Below are positions 44,146 to 55,187 of a DNA stretch of 64,000 bases, one piece after another. Position numbers and translations under genes: made by a program. The notes under the pieces are model-generated. The model had not been told where the DNA came from. It did not search any database and saw only the letters and a list, made by a program, of their open reading frames with translations. How positions within the stretch are numbered: position 1 is the stretch's first letter; each line of letters starts with the position of its first letter. Where the stretch lies: assembly GCA_018398815.1 (NCBI GenBank), contig CM031618.1, positions 56,691,633 to 56,755,632 on the forward strand, in the 5' to 3' direction. This DNA comes from Conus ventricosus (taxonomy: Eukaryota; Mollusca; Gastropoda; Neogastropoda; Conidae).

Positions 44146-47100
44146 CTGAAAACAAAATGTCAAACAATTACTCCTAGTTTTCAAAATCTTAAATCAGTTA
44201 CGATCATAGGTGATTTCATGAAGTCACATTTGACAGTTCTCGTTTTAGTCCAATGCAAGAAACATTAGAAGGGCAGTTAAATTGTTTCCAGTAACATGGT
44301 TAATAAAAGTAGGTTTAGGCTTGATTTTTCCTTTGTTGTCGTTGCTGTTGGTTGGTTGGTTTATCTACTCTTTTTGATAAGATGAGCAAAATGCATGAGC
44401 ATGCTGTCTGCTACTTGCACGCTTTATTGCCCTTTTGATCAAATCTCCTACATTCTTAGCTCAACAGCACTGCCAATACAATAACTTCACAAGCAGCTCA
44501 GTCACTGGGATGTGCCAAATCTTGAGGATCAGAAGAACGCGGATTATTTGTTTATGCACATAAGTAAGGACTTCAGTCAACCTAAGGGTACACTGATGAT
44601 TTACCAATCCAAGGGAAACTACAAAGGCTATTAGTCTGACCATTTACCACGTAGTTTTTCCCCATGGACTGAAAATGAGGTAGTTTACCCTCAGGTGGTT
44701 CTGAGACAGGTTAGAGTCGCCTTTTCTTTCCCCAAATTTGAGAGCAGTACAAGCGCAGTTTCAACTTTGAAACACGCTCAAACTTGTTACAACTGTTGGA
44801 TCTGATATCATACATCTTTACATGACAAGGGGAAAAACTGATGTAAAAAAAACCCTCTAATTCTGCCTGTGTGTCATTGATGTTCACCACAATTTGCTGA
44901 TGGATGCAAGACACTTTTTTGAGGGAAGCTTAGTCTTTCGCACTTTTGCCATTTTCAGAATAAGTGAAATCATTTAAAACATTGCTAATATTTACTAGTA
45001 GCGTTCATTAAAAAAAAGAAAGACTGTTTGAACATTTTCAAAATTAACAGAATGGAAGTCACCGTTTGCAGGTCTGAAAAATGTTCAACACATGTTCAAA
45101 ACATTGCATAATGAGATGAGAATGAGCCCATTTTAACTGTGCCTCCGAGGCAGACATGCCTGACCCCTAATCTTTTCTTCTCATCAGAAACCAATGATAT
45201 ATAAATCAGGAGAGAATAAATAACACCCTGAAATGTTCAAGAATTTTCAGCAACACACGATTTTCACAAACGTGATGTTTGCACATTCACTTTGTAAAGA
45301 TCTCCTGTAGGTCTGGTGGCCTTGACTTTCTTTTTTTTTTTCTCTTTTTGTGGCAGGATTTGCTCTCTATTTTCTTCATGAGCGACACACATTCTGATTT
45401 GTTTGTTGTAACAGAACTTTTCAGCACTTTCTCAGCTCAATTTGGTCTCTTGCATAGCCGGTTACTGACGTAGTTGCATGCAGGTGGCGTCCCAGTCACA
45501 ACTTCATATCCACTATCAAGTTTGCCCATCTTTGGAAAAAGTAACATCCATCTTTGGAAAAAGTAATATCCATTTCTTTTTTTCCTTGTCTTTCTCAGTA
45601 ACACGCTGGGCTCCCTCTAGGAAAAGAAAAATAAAAATCGCTGAAATTCTTGGAAGGTCAAGGACATGCCCCCCCATCACCACTCCACTCCCCAGACACC
45701 TCTTCCCCTAAAAAAAAAAAAAAAAAAAAAAAAGACAGTTGCTACTCAAAATGGTGCTGTCTGATGCCAAATCTGAGCACTGAATGGTGTAGTGTTTATT
45801 ACCAGTCCAGTCACAAACAGTCTGTTGTTCTCTTTCTCTTCTGCAGTATCTTACCAACATATACTGTCTCACTCACGTGACAAAATTTCCTGAGGTTGGT
45901 GTCACCTGCTAGTATGCCTGAAACAAGACCAGCACAACACCAATTCCACCACCACCCCTTCTCTTTAGCCCCCCCCCCCCCCCCCCCCTTCCCCTCCCTG
46001 AATATCTTCTATTTAGCAAACTTCCCCCCCCCCACCCCACCCCCTTCCTCTTTTTTTTGGTTGCAATTTCTTATTTCACATTTCTCTGAAATCCAGAGTG
46101 AAAGCCCTGAACATCTGATCATAGCTATAATGTCCAGGCAGTCACTGACTTGTGAGGTGACTTCAACGCGATGACAACCCTGATATGGCCTCTTTGCGGT
46201 CGGCTGGGCTAAAAGTAAGCAACATTACCTCACCTTACCAGACGGTCATCGATTTTCACACTTTTTTCAGTAACAAATACAGCTTCCTCAGGACAGTAGT
46301 CATGTCAGCAATCATGTGTCAAGACAAGCCAACCCACCTGGCGAAGACAGCAATCATGTGTCAAGACAAGCCAACCCACCTGGCGAAGACGGTGTACTTC
46401 ATGTCCAGGTGGGGCTGCTTGGAGTAGATGAAGAAGAACTGGGACCGGTTGGTATCCAGCCCGTTGTTGGCCATGGAGACCATGCCCCGCGTGGAGTGCT
46501 GCCACAAACGCCAGCCATACACACACAGTCAGCAGTGAGAACAGATTCACAGTATGTCAGCTGAACAGATTCACAGCATGTCAGCTGAACAGATTCACAG
46601 CATGTCAGCCGAACAGATTCACAGCATGTCAGCCGAACAGATTCACAGCATGTCAGCCGAACAGATTCACAGTATGTCAGCTGAACAGATTCACAGCATG
46701 TCAGCTGAACAGATTCACAGCATGTCAGCTGAACAGATTCACAGCATGTCAGCTGAACAGATTCACAACATGTCAGCTGAACAGATTCACAATATGTCAG
46801 CTGAACAGATTCACAGTATGTCAGCTGAACAGATTCACAGCATGTCAGCTGAACAGATTCACAGCATGTCAGCTCGGTGGATGAATGAAAGGAATCACCA
46901 CCACCATCACCAATGACAAAAAAAACACCTATAACATATGCCCTTTAAAATACTTCAAACTGAATTGAACTCTGGCCTCTGTGTGAACTGAACTCTGGCC
47001 TGTGTGTGAATTAAACTCTGGCCTCTGTGTGAATTGAACTCTGCCCTATGTGTGAATTAAACTCTGCCCTCTGTGTGAATTGAACTCTGCCCTCTGTGTG

Positions 47101-47420
47101 GACTGAACTCTGGCCTCTGTGTGAACTGAACTCTGCCCTCTGTGTGAATTGAACTCTGCCCTCTGTGTGGACTGAACTCTGACCTCTGTGTGAATTGAAC
47201 TCTAAACTCTTTCCTCTGTGTGAACTGAACTCTGCCCTCTGTGTGAACTGAACTCTGGCCTCTGTGTGAACTGAACTCTGCCCTCTGTGTGAACTGAACT
47301 CTGGCCTCTGTGTGAATTGAACTCTGCCCTCTGTGGAAGCAAAGTGGGTCCAAGTGCATCCAGATGGAACTTCTTCCCCATCAGGTATGGAAATATGAAT
47401 CAGAAAAAAGATTTCATAGT

Positions 47421-47451
<31 letters not shown>

Positions 47452-47452
47452 C

Positions 47453-47526
<74 letters not shown>

Positions 47527-49740
47527 TGTCCACATGTGTCTGTGAGCATGCATATGCATGCGTGCTCACACGTTTTAATACATGTATATAAATACATTTT
47601 TGTTTTGTTTCCCTTATTCTTTAAAAATCAATGCTGATGTAAAATGAATTACTATCCACTGAACAGCCATTCCGTGCATATGGCCGTACGTTTGCTGCTC
47701 TTGCCCTTGGCATGTAGGCGTCTGCACGCTAACATGCAGGTACACACATCCGCGAATACAAACGCACTTGCAAGCACATGCACGTGCTCAAGCATGCATG
47801 CACACATGGGTTTTCTTTGTTGTCCTCCAACTCTCTGTTCTATCCAGTTACACTGACTTCATGTTGGAACTGAACAGTGTTGTCTTTGGCTAGAGGGTTA
47901 CATATCTTGACTTTCAGACACTTCTGAGTTGCTGGACTGCTGCTCTTGCCTACCTGAGTTTTGCTCCAACATCTCATCTCTGCCAATCTGCTTATCAACG
48001 AAAGTGTTCAGATACATTTCCAAAACGTATGTGCTCACAAGCATACTTTCACTCATGCACCCATGATGTGCACAAACCAGCAAGAGGTGACAAACTTACC
48101 TTGAGGCTTTCTCTCAGCTCGTCTTCGAAGGGCTCCCCCCATATACTCTGTCCACCTTTCCCTGTTCCTGACACACAAACAACACACACCCCTGGGTCCT
48201 CACACTCAACAACAACAGCAACAGGGGTTGCACACAGAATCTCAAACAGCATCTAAGAAACTTTCCCTTTTTCTTTCCCCAAAGTCTCAACTTTTGAGTT
48301 CCCTCACTGGTGTGATTCCTGCTTCCCCCACAAAAGCAAGCCACCATCAAGCTTGTACCACCACAATCCCAGAATTCCATGGGAAAACCCATCCACATCG
48401 AGTCCACTGTCCTCATGGGGCACTCTACCACAGGAGAGACTGCACAGCATGACAACACCTAGTCAAACCTTACCAACAGCAGTAAGTGCAATGTGATGGG
48501 GCCAAATTGTACATTTTCAGCCGGAAGGGAGCCGGACTTGTAATCTTGGTGATCCTGGGGTTGCGGGTTCGAATCTCCGCTGGGGCGTTTCGGTACAGGA
48601 GGATTTTTCCCTCAGAGTTAACATTGGTTCTGACTCCATTTCCCATACAGTCCTTCGAATGGAACTATAAACCGAGGTTCCGTGTGTGAATGCACGCATA
48701 ATATCTTGCACACACGTAAAATCCCATCACCAAGTTTTGGAAGAGTAGGCCAGTTTGGCCGTTGGTATGGATGACATGTTACACATAGCATGCACCCTGT
48801 GAGAAATGGAAAGATTAAGAATGAAGGAAGTAAGGAAACTGAGTGAACGATATTGACTGGATGACACAGGAAACGACTGAATGAAACGCCAGCTGGCAGC
48901 TCTTTAGTCAGCACTACCCAGGTAGGCAGCTCGTTGTGTAAGCAAGTGTTGATTGTAAAGCGCTTAGAGCTTGGTCTCTAGCTAAGAATAGGCGCTATAT
49001 AAGTATTCATTATTATTATCAACTTATTCTGTACAGCATGACTTCTGAGTAAATAACCCAAGAATAAACTCTCCCTCTCTTTCAACACTTGTATTTTTCT
49101 GAAACATGTCTGTCTTTCACTTGACCCCTTATACAGACCTCTCTTTTAAGAATGTCTCCAGTTTGATGTTGACATGTTGTTTAGCATTTATAACTTTCAT
49201 ACTCTTTAATTAATTTTTTCACTTCAGTCAAAAGACCACATCTTTCTTCATATCTGTTGGTTCGTTTGTCTGTGCGGAAAATCATGCAAAAACTTTTGAA
49301 CCTCTTTCAACGAAAACTTGAAAGAAAGATCAGCTGTGGCCAATGGACAAGCCCACTGAATTTCGGTGCTGACCCCGGTATGAATCCTAATTAAAGAGCG
49401 GATCCAGGATGCATTTGACCTTGATGCAGTCCTGTGGTGCTATGAGCGCCCTTCAGTTTTTCCACGCATTCACTATATTCAACGCTCTTCCTGTATGAGA
49501 TTTCGTATGTAAGTTTGTGGTAACTTATATTTCCATTTCAGACTATGTGAAAGATAGTGCGTGCGTGCGTGCATGTGTACGTGGTGTGTGTGTGTGTGTT
49601 GTGTATGTTGTGCGTGTGAATGCACGCATGCATGCGCCTGCCTGTGTGTGTGTTTGCCTTTGTGTGTGTGTGATTGTGTGTGTGTACATACATGTGTAGT
49701 GTGTATGTCCATCTGCGCATGTAGGCATTACTGTGTAAAG

Positions 49741-49817
<77 letters not shown>

Positions 49818-49890
49818 TGTGTGTGTGCGTGTGTGTGTGTGTGCGTGTGTCTGTGTGTGTGCGTGTGTCTGGTGTGTGTGTGTATGTGTA

Positions 49891-49924
<34 letters not shown>

Positions 49925-51338
49925 TGTGTGTGTGTGTGTTCGTGTAACTTTCCCCCCAGAATTACCTCTTTTTAAAACACATGAAATATTTATGTGACCA
50001 CAAAACAAAGACAAACAAACAAAAGAACCTTTCTCTGACTTTGGTTACGAATATGACAGAAACTCCTCCATTGTTTCCATCATCTTCAAAACAAAGCCAA
50101 ACGACTGTTGGGACCAATCCATCCATTTACAAAACTTCCATCAATAACAAATAAGATAAGAATCATTGAATGGCAAAAATGAACTTCACAACAACAAAAA
50201 AACCACAATCACACCATAATTTAATTTCTCACATCCACAAGATAACCTCAGAATCATCATGTAAAAAAAAAAAAAAAATAGGGGGGGGAGGAGGAGGGGG
50301 GAGGAGTAGCAGAAAGGAGAGGAGCAGGTGAGAGGGTTACACAATCTAGAGACACAGGCACATGTGATCTGCTAGCATGTTCTCACCTGTGGGATCACCT
50401 GTCTGCACCATGAAGCCTGGGATATTTCTGTGGAAGATGCAGCCGTCATAGTAACCACTGGCACACAGCGCCATGAAATTCTGCAACCGGAACACACGCA
50501 CATGTGAAACAAGTGCGTCAAATACCATGGGAAAGACTTCTTCACAGAGGGATGGAATATTTTTACAAGCACTACGTGAGAAATTCCTGGTATTCACAGA
50601 GGGATGGAATCTTTTTACAAGCACTACGTGAGAAATTCCTGGTATTCACAGAGGGATGGAATCTTTTTACAAGCATTATGTGAGAAATTCCTGGTATTCA
50701 CAGAGGGATGGAATCTTTTTACAAGCACTACGTGAGAAATTCCTGGTATTCACAGAGGGATGGAATCTTTTTACAAGCACTACGTGAGAAATTCCTAGTA
50801 TTCACAGAGGGATGGAATCTTTTTACAAGCATTACGTGAGAAATTCCTGGTATTCACAGAGGGATGGAATCTTTTTACAGGCATTACGTGAGAAATTCCT
50901 GGTATTCACAGAGGGATGGAATCTTTTTACAAGCATTATGTGAGAAATTCCTGGTATTCACAGAGGGATGGAATCTTTTTACAAGCATTATGTGAGAAAT
51001 TCCAGGTAATCAATGTTTACTAAAAAAAAAAAAAAAAAAAAGTTTTTTTCAGTGTGTACTGAAAATACTTTTCTGATTCAGTGTTATCTGAGGCCAACAG
51101 TTATGCGTGCCTGAGTGCCTCATGCACATAATTTTTGTTTATGTTGCATAGGACACGTATTATGCTTGCTGATCTTCTTTGTAAAGGCAGGGATTGTTTA
51201 AATTCAATGGCGTTGGGCCAAAGCATAAGCTATGATGCATCAATCACAGACCCTGACATGGCGATGCTTTAGTTCTGGCGAAATGTTAATAATTCTGGGT
51301 TTTTTTTGTTTGTTTGTTTGTTTTTTTTTTTTTTTTTT

Positions 51339-51369
<31 letters not shown>

Positions 51370-52619
51370 GGGGCGATATATGCAAACTACAATCCAGAGT
51401 AAAGTGGGAACTAGACTGGTAAGTTGCCAGACCATTCAACAATGTGCATTTTTTCCCCCTTAGCATGAAAACAATACAGGTCAAAGGCTGCTCTTTCCCC
51501 AAACAAGACGGCAGAGCAGAGGTACAACTCACTACCAGTGGTGACCAAAGAGATGAAGGCTACAACATGGAACACCTATATGACTAAAGGGACATAATTC
51601 TGCTGGAACAATCTCTTCCCAGTGCATTTACCAGTAGGCAGTGAAAGTCTAAAGGCAAAGGGACCTTTCAGAATGTTTTCTGTTTTAGAATTCACGTCAA
51701 CTTCTTTTTTTGTTTATCTCAAAAATCTGTTTGGAAATTTTAAAAACAAACATACTCAACTTTCAAAATCTTGAAAGTTTTGCATGCTTTTGCTGCTATG
51801 TTGTAGATCTGTTGGATTCTTAAAATATGGCGAAAACAAAGCAACAAGCCTATCAAAACAAGGCAACAAGTCTATCTTTAGTGCATCTACCATTGAGTGA
51901 ACAGCAACTGACCGTACAGTTCTGCATACACTATGAAGCACCTGCAGTATTAAGCACTACAGGCTCAAATAGATGAATTGGCAGCAATTGTGAGGGAGAG
52001 AGCTGTGATAAAATTACACTACAGCAACCTTAATTTGGGAAAAAAATTTTTTCCTCAATCTGACATGTGTAAATAGTAATATCATTTCGAAGCTGACTAA
52101 AAACTATCAGGTGCTTTAAGCAAGTGAATATTCCTCCATCTAACGTGCTCAACATAGTGAGCGACTAATCCCTATGGATATTCTTGGTTATACAGATGAA
52201 AAGCATACACAGAGTTCCTAAATTAAAACTCTCGGGTCCAATGTCATACGCAAAAATTCACAAACTAGCACAACTCTTTCAGCAATAATTAACTAGGGCT
52301 CTCTATGTAATTATCTCATCATGGGAGCAAGAGTTACCTAACTTGTTTATTTACTGTTTATTGTTCCCTCTGCCTCACTTGAGATGTACCTTCAGTTTCT
52401 TTTCTGACCTCTACGTCTAGGAAACAAGATGTGTCTCCCTTATTTGAAACTATAACTTAAGGCGATGGAAGAAATGGAGAGAACTATGAAAGGGACACTC
52501 TCTCCCTCTCAGAGATTCAGATTCTGAATCTCTCTCTCTCTCTCTTTGTCTCTCTCTCCCACCCTCTCAGATTCAGATCTGAATCTCTCTCCCTCTCTCT
52601 TTCGATTCAGACTGACTCT

Positions 52620-52659
<40 letters not shown>

Positions 52660-54475
52660 AGAGAAAGCTATTGTTTTCTAAAGTATTATATACATGTGTA
52701 TAATGACGTCACTGCATAAAGCTCCGGAATTATATGGGGAAAAAAACAAACAAAAAAACAACTACGGCTCTCACTAACCTCACATGCTCTGGGGCACTGC
52801 TCACAGAACAGTTCTATTTTCAGGTCTCCCAGATCTGTGTGTATTGTCACAGACTGAAACATAAAATTAGAGCATGTTCATGACACCATCCAAAAGTCAT
52901 TCATAATACAGCATATGCTACTGCACAGCCTGACAGTGCAATATTCATCAATCATAATAGATCTGTGTCTATTGTCACAGACTGAAACGTAAAAATACAG
53001 CATGTTCATGACACCATCCAAACGTCATTTCCATTCATAATACAGCATATGTTAACTTCACAGACTGACAGTGCAATATTCATCGATCACAATACAGCAT
53101 TCAACCTATCAGAGTGAACGTACAACAGTTCTGCATCATCATACACAGCACATGTTAGCATCACAGACAAAAGGATGAATTTATCAAGCATCTGTTTAAT
53201 TCACACCCAGACTGAAATGTAATTCATAAACCACTTTTAACATCACAGAGATTGAAATATGTATCAGCTATAACACAATGCGTGTTAACACCATGCGGGT
53301 TTGATATTTCCCACCTAAATTCATTTTCATGTTTGATGCAAAGGAGACATTACTGTAGCTTATTGAAAGAGCTGTCTTGCACAGATTATACCATAAGAGA
53401 AGTTAATCTATTAATACAAAGATTCTGTTTGCTGTTTTCAAAATGATGAATTGAATTTTTCATCAATAGATTACCTTCTCTTAGTGGTAAACATGGATAG
53501 CCCAGCCTTATGACTGTTGAAGTATTTGTATGACTAGGCCCCTAAAGGACTTTGCAAACGCTGCTAAGTAAAGGTAGGGCACGTAATCTTTAATACAAAC
53601 TGAGTTAAATGCAAACAATTTGCGTACCACACTTCAACTGTGCATCTCATGACATAACATTCATAACATATCTGGTTTTTCCATCCTTTTCAGGTACTTT
53701 GATGAATATTCATTTTCAAGAGCTAATCAGAAATCTATTTCCACCCTCTTTCTTCCCACACGAACCACTCGCCACCACATGGCAACCAAGTCTGCATGGC
53801 TTGTCATTCACCATGTTGGACTTATATGCCAACACAGCTAAACAGAGACACAAGGTTAGAAGGGCTTGTCAACACATGATGTAGAGCATTTGCCCGCAGA
53901 GCTGACAGTTGTGGGTCCAAGCTGCATGTCGGGTCTGATTAAGATAGCTTCTTTGCTTGGATGTATTGAATGAATTATGCATTCTGTTGGGAAAATTAAA
54001 GGACACATATACTGCTGATCCAAATAATAGTTTTGACACAAGTTGATCTGAAGAAATGGTAAATGAATGTTAACGAACCATCCAAAAATGTGGACAAACG
54101 AATCACAAGACATTAACATGACGCGTTTTGACCTCTTAGGTCTTCTTCAGGCAAGATACAAAACAATTATTACAACGAAAATGAAGATTGAAGATAAGTG
54201 ATTGCTCGTTCATTTTTGTTGTAATAATTGTTTTGTATCTAGCCTGAAGAAGACCTAAGACTAAGAGGTCGAAACACGTCATGTTTTGTCTTGTGATTGT
54301 TTGTCCATGTTTTTTTGGCAGTTCATTACTTTCATTTAAGATTTGCTTGGATTTCCGCCTGCAGTCGTCTCACTTTGCAACTGAAAAAATGGTGTCATTT
54401 GCAAACTGACCACATGAAAATATGATGGTAGTCTGATTGCAAATGATGTTGTATAGATGTCATGACACTGAAGAG

Positions 54476-54532
<57 letters not shown>

Positions 54533-54608
54533 CTGTGTGTGTGTAAAACTGTTTGTGTCTCTGTGTGTGTAAAACAGTGTGTATGTTTGTGTGTGTGTCT
54601 GTGTGAAA

Positions 54609-54642
<34 letters not shown>

Positions 54643-54661
54643 TGGTAGTGAGGGGAGAGAG

Positions 54662-54699
<38 letters not shown>

Positions 54700-55187
54700 T
54701 AGAGAGAGTGGCATTGTGGCAGAATCATCAACGGCCACTTAACGGAAGAAAAAGAAGAAGAGAGAGTAAAACAGAGCCATACTCTGTGTACCGGAAAGTT
54801 AAAGGCTCTTTCAATCTGTTAGATTTTGTTTTAAATAGTTTTATACCCTGTTTGCAATTAAACTTGGCCGTTCGCGTTTACCCTCAAGCACCAAGCATTC
54901 CAGGCACACTTTCCCTGTCAAAAAACAAAAACAAACGAAAGTTTACAATGTAAGAAAGGCTTCCAAAAAGGTGACATATCTGACCAATCGTGCAACCTGT
55001 AATCTGTATAGTATACATGTCAAGCCGGACCCTTCAACTGGATTGTTCGCAAATAAGCCTACCAAAGCTAGTTTTGTTTTCAAATGACAAACTGAAACTC
55101 GGGACACCACAAGCAGTTGATCAACATAAAAAATACCTTAATACAAGAAAATATTGATTGATCCAGTAAATGCTGTTTTCTTACCAT
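44019..55187 (-). CDS. PPIL3: Peptidyl-prolyl cis-trans isomerase-like 3 (cyclophilin)
   Basis: Exons 52853-52779, 50480-50387, 48167-48100, 46498-46380 and 44145-44019 join in phase to 160 residues; with a Met from an upstream exon the product is 161, the usual PPIL3 length. Motifs in order are [81 protein letters not shown] and PVNEKTYKP, ending IHANPLAG. The catalytic Arg, Phe, Met and Gln of cyclophilins stand in [11 protein letters not shown], while the Trp that binds cyclosporin is His, as in this subfamily. PPIL3 is a spliceosome-associated prolyl isomerase in animals. All introns are GT-AG. The initiator lies on a separate exon, with ATG|GTAAGA at 55187-55185 the best candidate. Confidence 0.94.
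44146..46379. other. PPIL3 last intron
   Basis: Mostly plain intron DNA. It carries a poly-A run (45711-45733), a short double repeat (CATCTTTGGAAAAAGTAA, about 45528-45566), C-rich runs near 45970 and a LINE tail fragment (46168-46232). No other exon is visible. Confidence 0.8.
46168..46232 (+). mobile_element. 3' tail fragment of an I/Nimb-like LINE
   Basis: The block with ATGGCCTCTTTGCGGTCGGC, TGGGCTAAAAGTAAGCAACA and TTA matches the tail of the LINE at 16735-16782. It is a severely 5'-truncated insertion. Confidence 0.75.
46307..46390. repeat. 42-bp tandem duplication spanning a PPIL3 splice donor
   Basis: The two units share CAATCATGTGTCAAGACAAG and CCAACCCACCTGGCGAAGAC; the offset is exactly 42 bp (AACCCACC at 46331 and 46373). 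The true donor (GTGGGT on the minus strand, starting 46379) is therefore followed 42 nt later by an identical second donor. Confidence 0.95.
46380..46498 (-). CDS. PPIL3: PPIL3 exon (SQFF segment)
   Basis: The acceptor GCGTTTGTGGCAG precedes [18 protein letters not shown], then [20 protein letters not shown] and A plus two bases of an Arg codon; the donor is GTGGGT. The 24-bp minisatellite begins about 40 bp upstream of the acceptor. Confidence 0.95.
46541..46874. repeat. Minisatellite, 24-bp unit, about 14 copies
   Basis: The unit contains AACAGATTCACAGCATGTCA and GCTG. It creates an open frame of eight-residue repeats (MSAEQIHS) that is an artefact: it lies in an intron and antisense to PPIL3. 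In transcript orientation each unit holds GCTGAC, a fit to the branch-point consensus. Confidence 0.95.
46958..47334. repeat. Minisatellite, 23-bp unit, about 16 copies
   Basis: Units contain GAACTCTGGCCTCTGTGTGA or GAACTCTGCCCTCTGTGTGA. One internal disrupted unit lies near 47200. Confidence 0.95.
47335..48099. other. PPIL3 intron DNA with (GT)n
   Basis: A long (GT)n occupies 47421-47525. The remainder has no coding signal. Confidence 0.85.
48100..48167 (-). CDS. PPIL3: PPIL3 exon (GGQSIWG segment)
   Basis: A 68-nt exon between a TGTGTGTCAG acceptor and a GTAAGT donor. It completes the split Gly codon and encodes [20 protein letters not shown] and LK. Confidence 0.95.
48168..48519. other. 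PPIL3 intron DNA
   Basis: Nothing recognised besides the intron sequence itself. Confidence 0.75.
48520..49018 (+). mobile_element. tRNA-derived SINE, second copy with deleted A box
   Basis: About 90% identical to 42478-43004 from CTTGTAATCTTGGTGA onward, with B box GGTTCGAATCT (48566-48576), the same body and the AAAGCGCTTAGAGC...(ATT)n tail. The A-box part (TAGCTCAGTTGGTAGAGC) is missing at 48528-48535, so this copy could not drive Pol III transcription. Confidence 0.9.
49019..50386. other. PPIL3 intron DNA with long (GT)n block
   Basis: Interrupted GT-rich DNA runs from 49553 to 49940, including an uninterrupted (GT) run at 49744-49810. A poly-A run (50262-50278) is followed by a G-rich stretch. 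There is no coding signal. Confidence 0.85.
50387..50480 (-). CDS. PPIL3: PPIL3 exon (active-site segment)
   Basis: A 94-nt exon after CCGGTTGCAG encoding [31 protein letters not shown] and the first base of Gly; the donor is GTGAGA. It carries the catalytic Arg and the FMVQ motif of cyclophilins. The 52-bp minisatellite lies about 60 bp upstream of the acceptor. Confidence 0.96.
50541..51003. repeat. Minisatellite, 52-bp unit, about 9 copies
   Basis: Units contain TTCACAGAGGGATGGAATCT, TTTTACAAGCACTACGTGAG and AAATTCCTGGTA. Small variants (GCATTATG, GCATTACG) occur. It lies in the intron just upstream of the active-site exon. Confidence 0.96.
51004..52778. other. PPIL3 intron DNA
   Basis: This holds a long T run then G run (51299-51373) and CT-rich DNA at 52495-52662 that includes small inverted pieces (CAGATTC/GAATCTG). 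There is no coding signal. Confidence 0.8.
52779..52853 (-). CDS. PPIL3: PPIL3 first full coding exon
   Basis: Exactly 25 codons from a GTTTCAG acceptor to a GTTAGT donor, encoding [18 protein letters not shown] and QCPRACE. In the family this segment follows the initiator Met directly, which implies an upstream exon ending in ATG. Confidence 0.95.
52831..53090. repeat. About 129-bp tandem duplication including the PPIL3 exon 2 acceptor
   Basis: Both units share AGATCTGTGT.TATTGTCACA, GACTGAAAC.TAAAA, CATGTTCATGACACCATCCA and TGACAGTGCAATATTCATC. The second unit (from about 52959) holds a copy of the exon start (24-25 nt) and its acceptor, upstream of the real one in transcript orientation. 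Confidence 0.92.
53091..54089. other. PPIL3 first intron, middle part
   Basis: No recognised element and no protein-like frame. Confidence 0.7.
54090..54308. repeat. 219-bp imperfect palindrome of the hammerhead-like repeat family
   Basis: The arms are 54090-54184 and 54211-54308. Each arm has TGGACAAAC, a TCACAAGAC block, the GACCTCTTAG/CTAAGAGGTC region, CTTCTTCAGGC and ATACAAAACAATTATTACAA; about nine in ten bases pair, around a loop of about 26 nt. The + arm carries CTGAAGAAGACCT and AGGTCGAAACACGTC. Confidence 0.9.
54309..55184. other. PPIL3 first intron with (GT)n and (GA)n
   Basis: Interrupted GT tracts lie at 54477-54641 and GA tracts at 54655-54700. There is no protein-like frame. 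Confidence 0.85.
55185..55187 (-). CDS. PPIL3: Candidate PPIL3 initiator codon on its own exon
   Basis: On the minus strand ATG at 55187-55185 is followed directly by GTAAGAAAAC, a strong donor, and would join in phase 0 to the exon beginning SVTIHTD. A second candidate, ATG at 55340-55338 with GTAAATAG, has a good start context (A at -3) but a weaker donor. The choice needs transcript data. Confidence 0.4.

Noticed and set aside
46554..46916. 120-codon frame of MSAEQIHS repeats
   Set aside because: It is the 24-bp minisatellite (24 is divisible by three), lies in a PPIL3 intron and is antisense to the gene.
49561..49947. Long Cys-Val or His-Thr frames over GT/CA tracts (also 18266-18769, 47317-47637, 57652-58152, 63160-63972)
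   Set aside because: They are translations of dinucleotide repeats, open in several frames on both strands, with no non-repeat domain.
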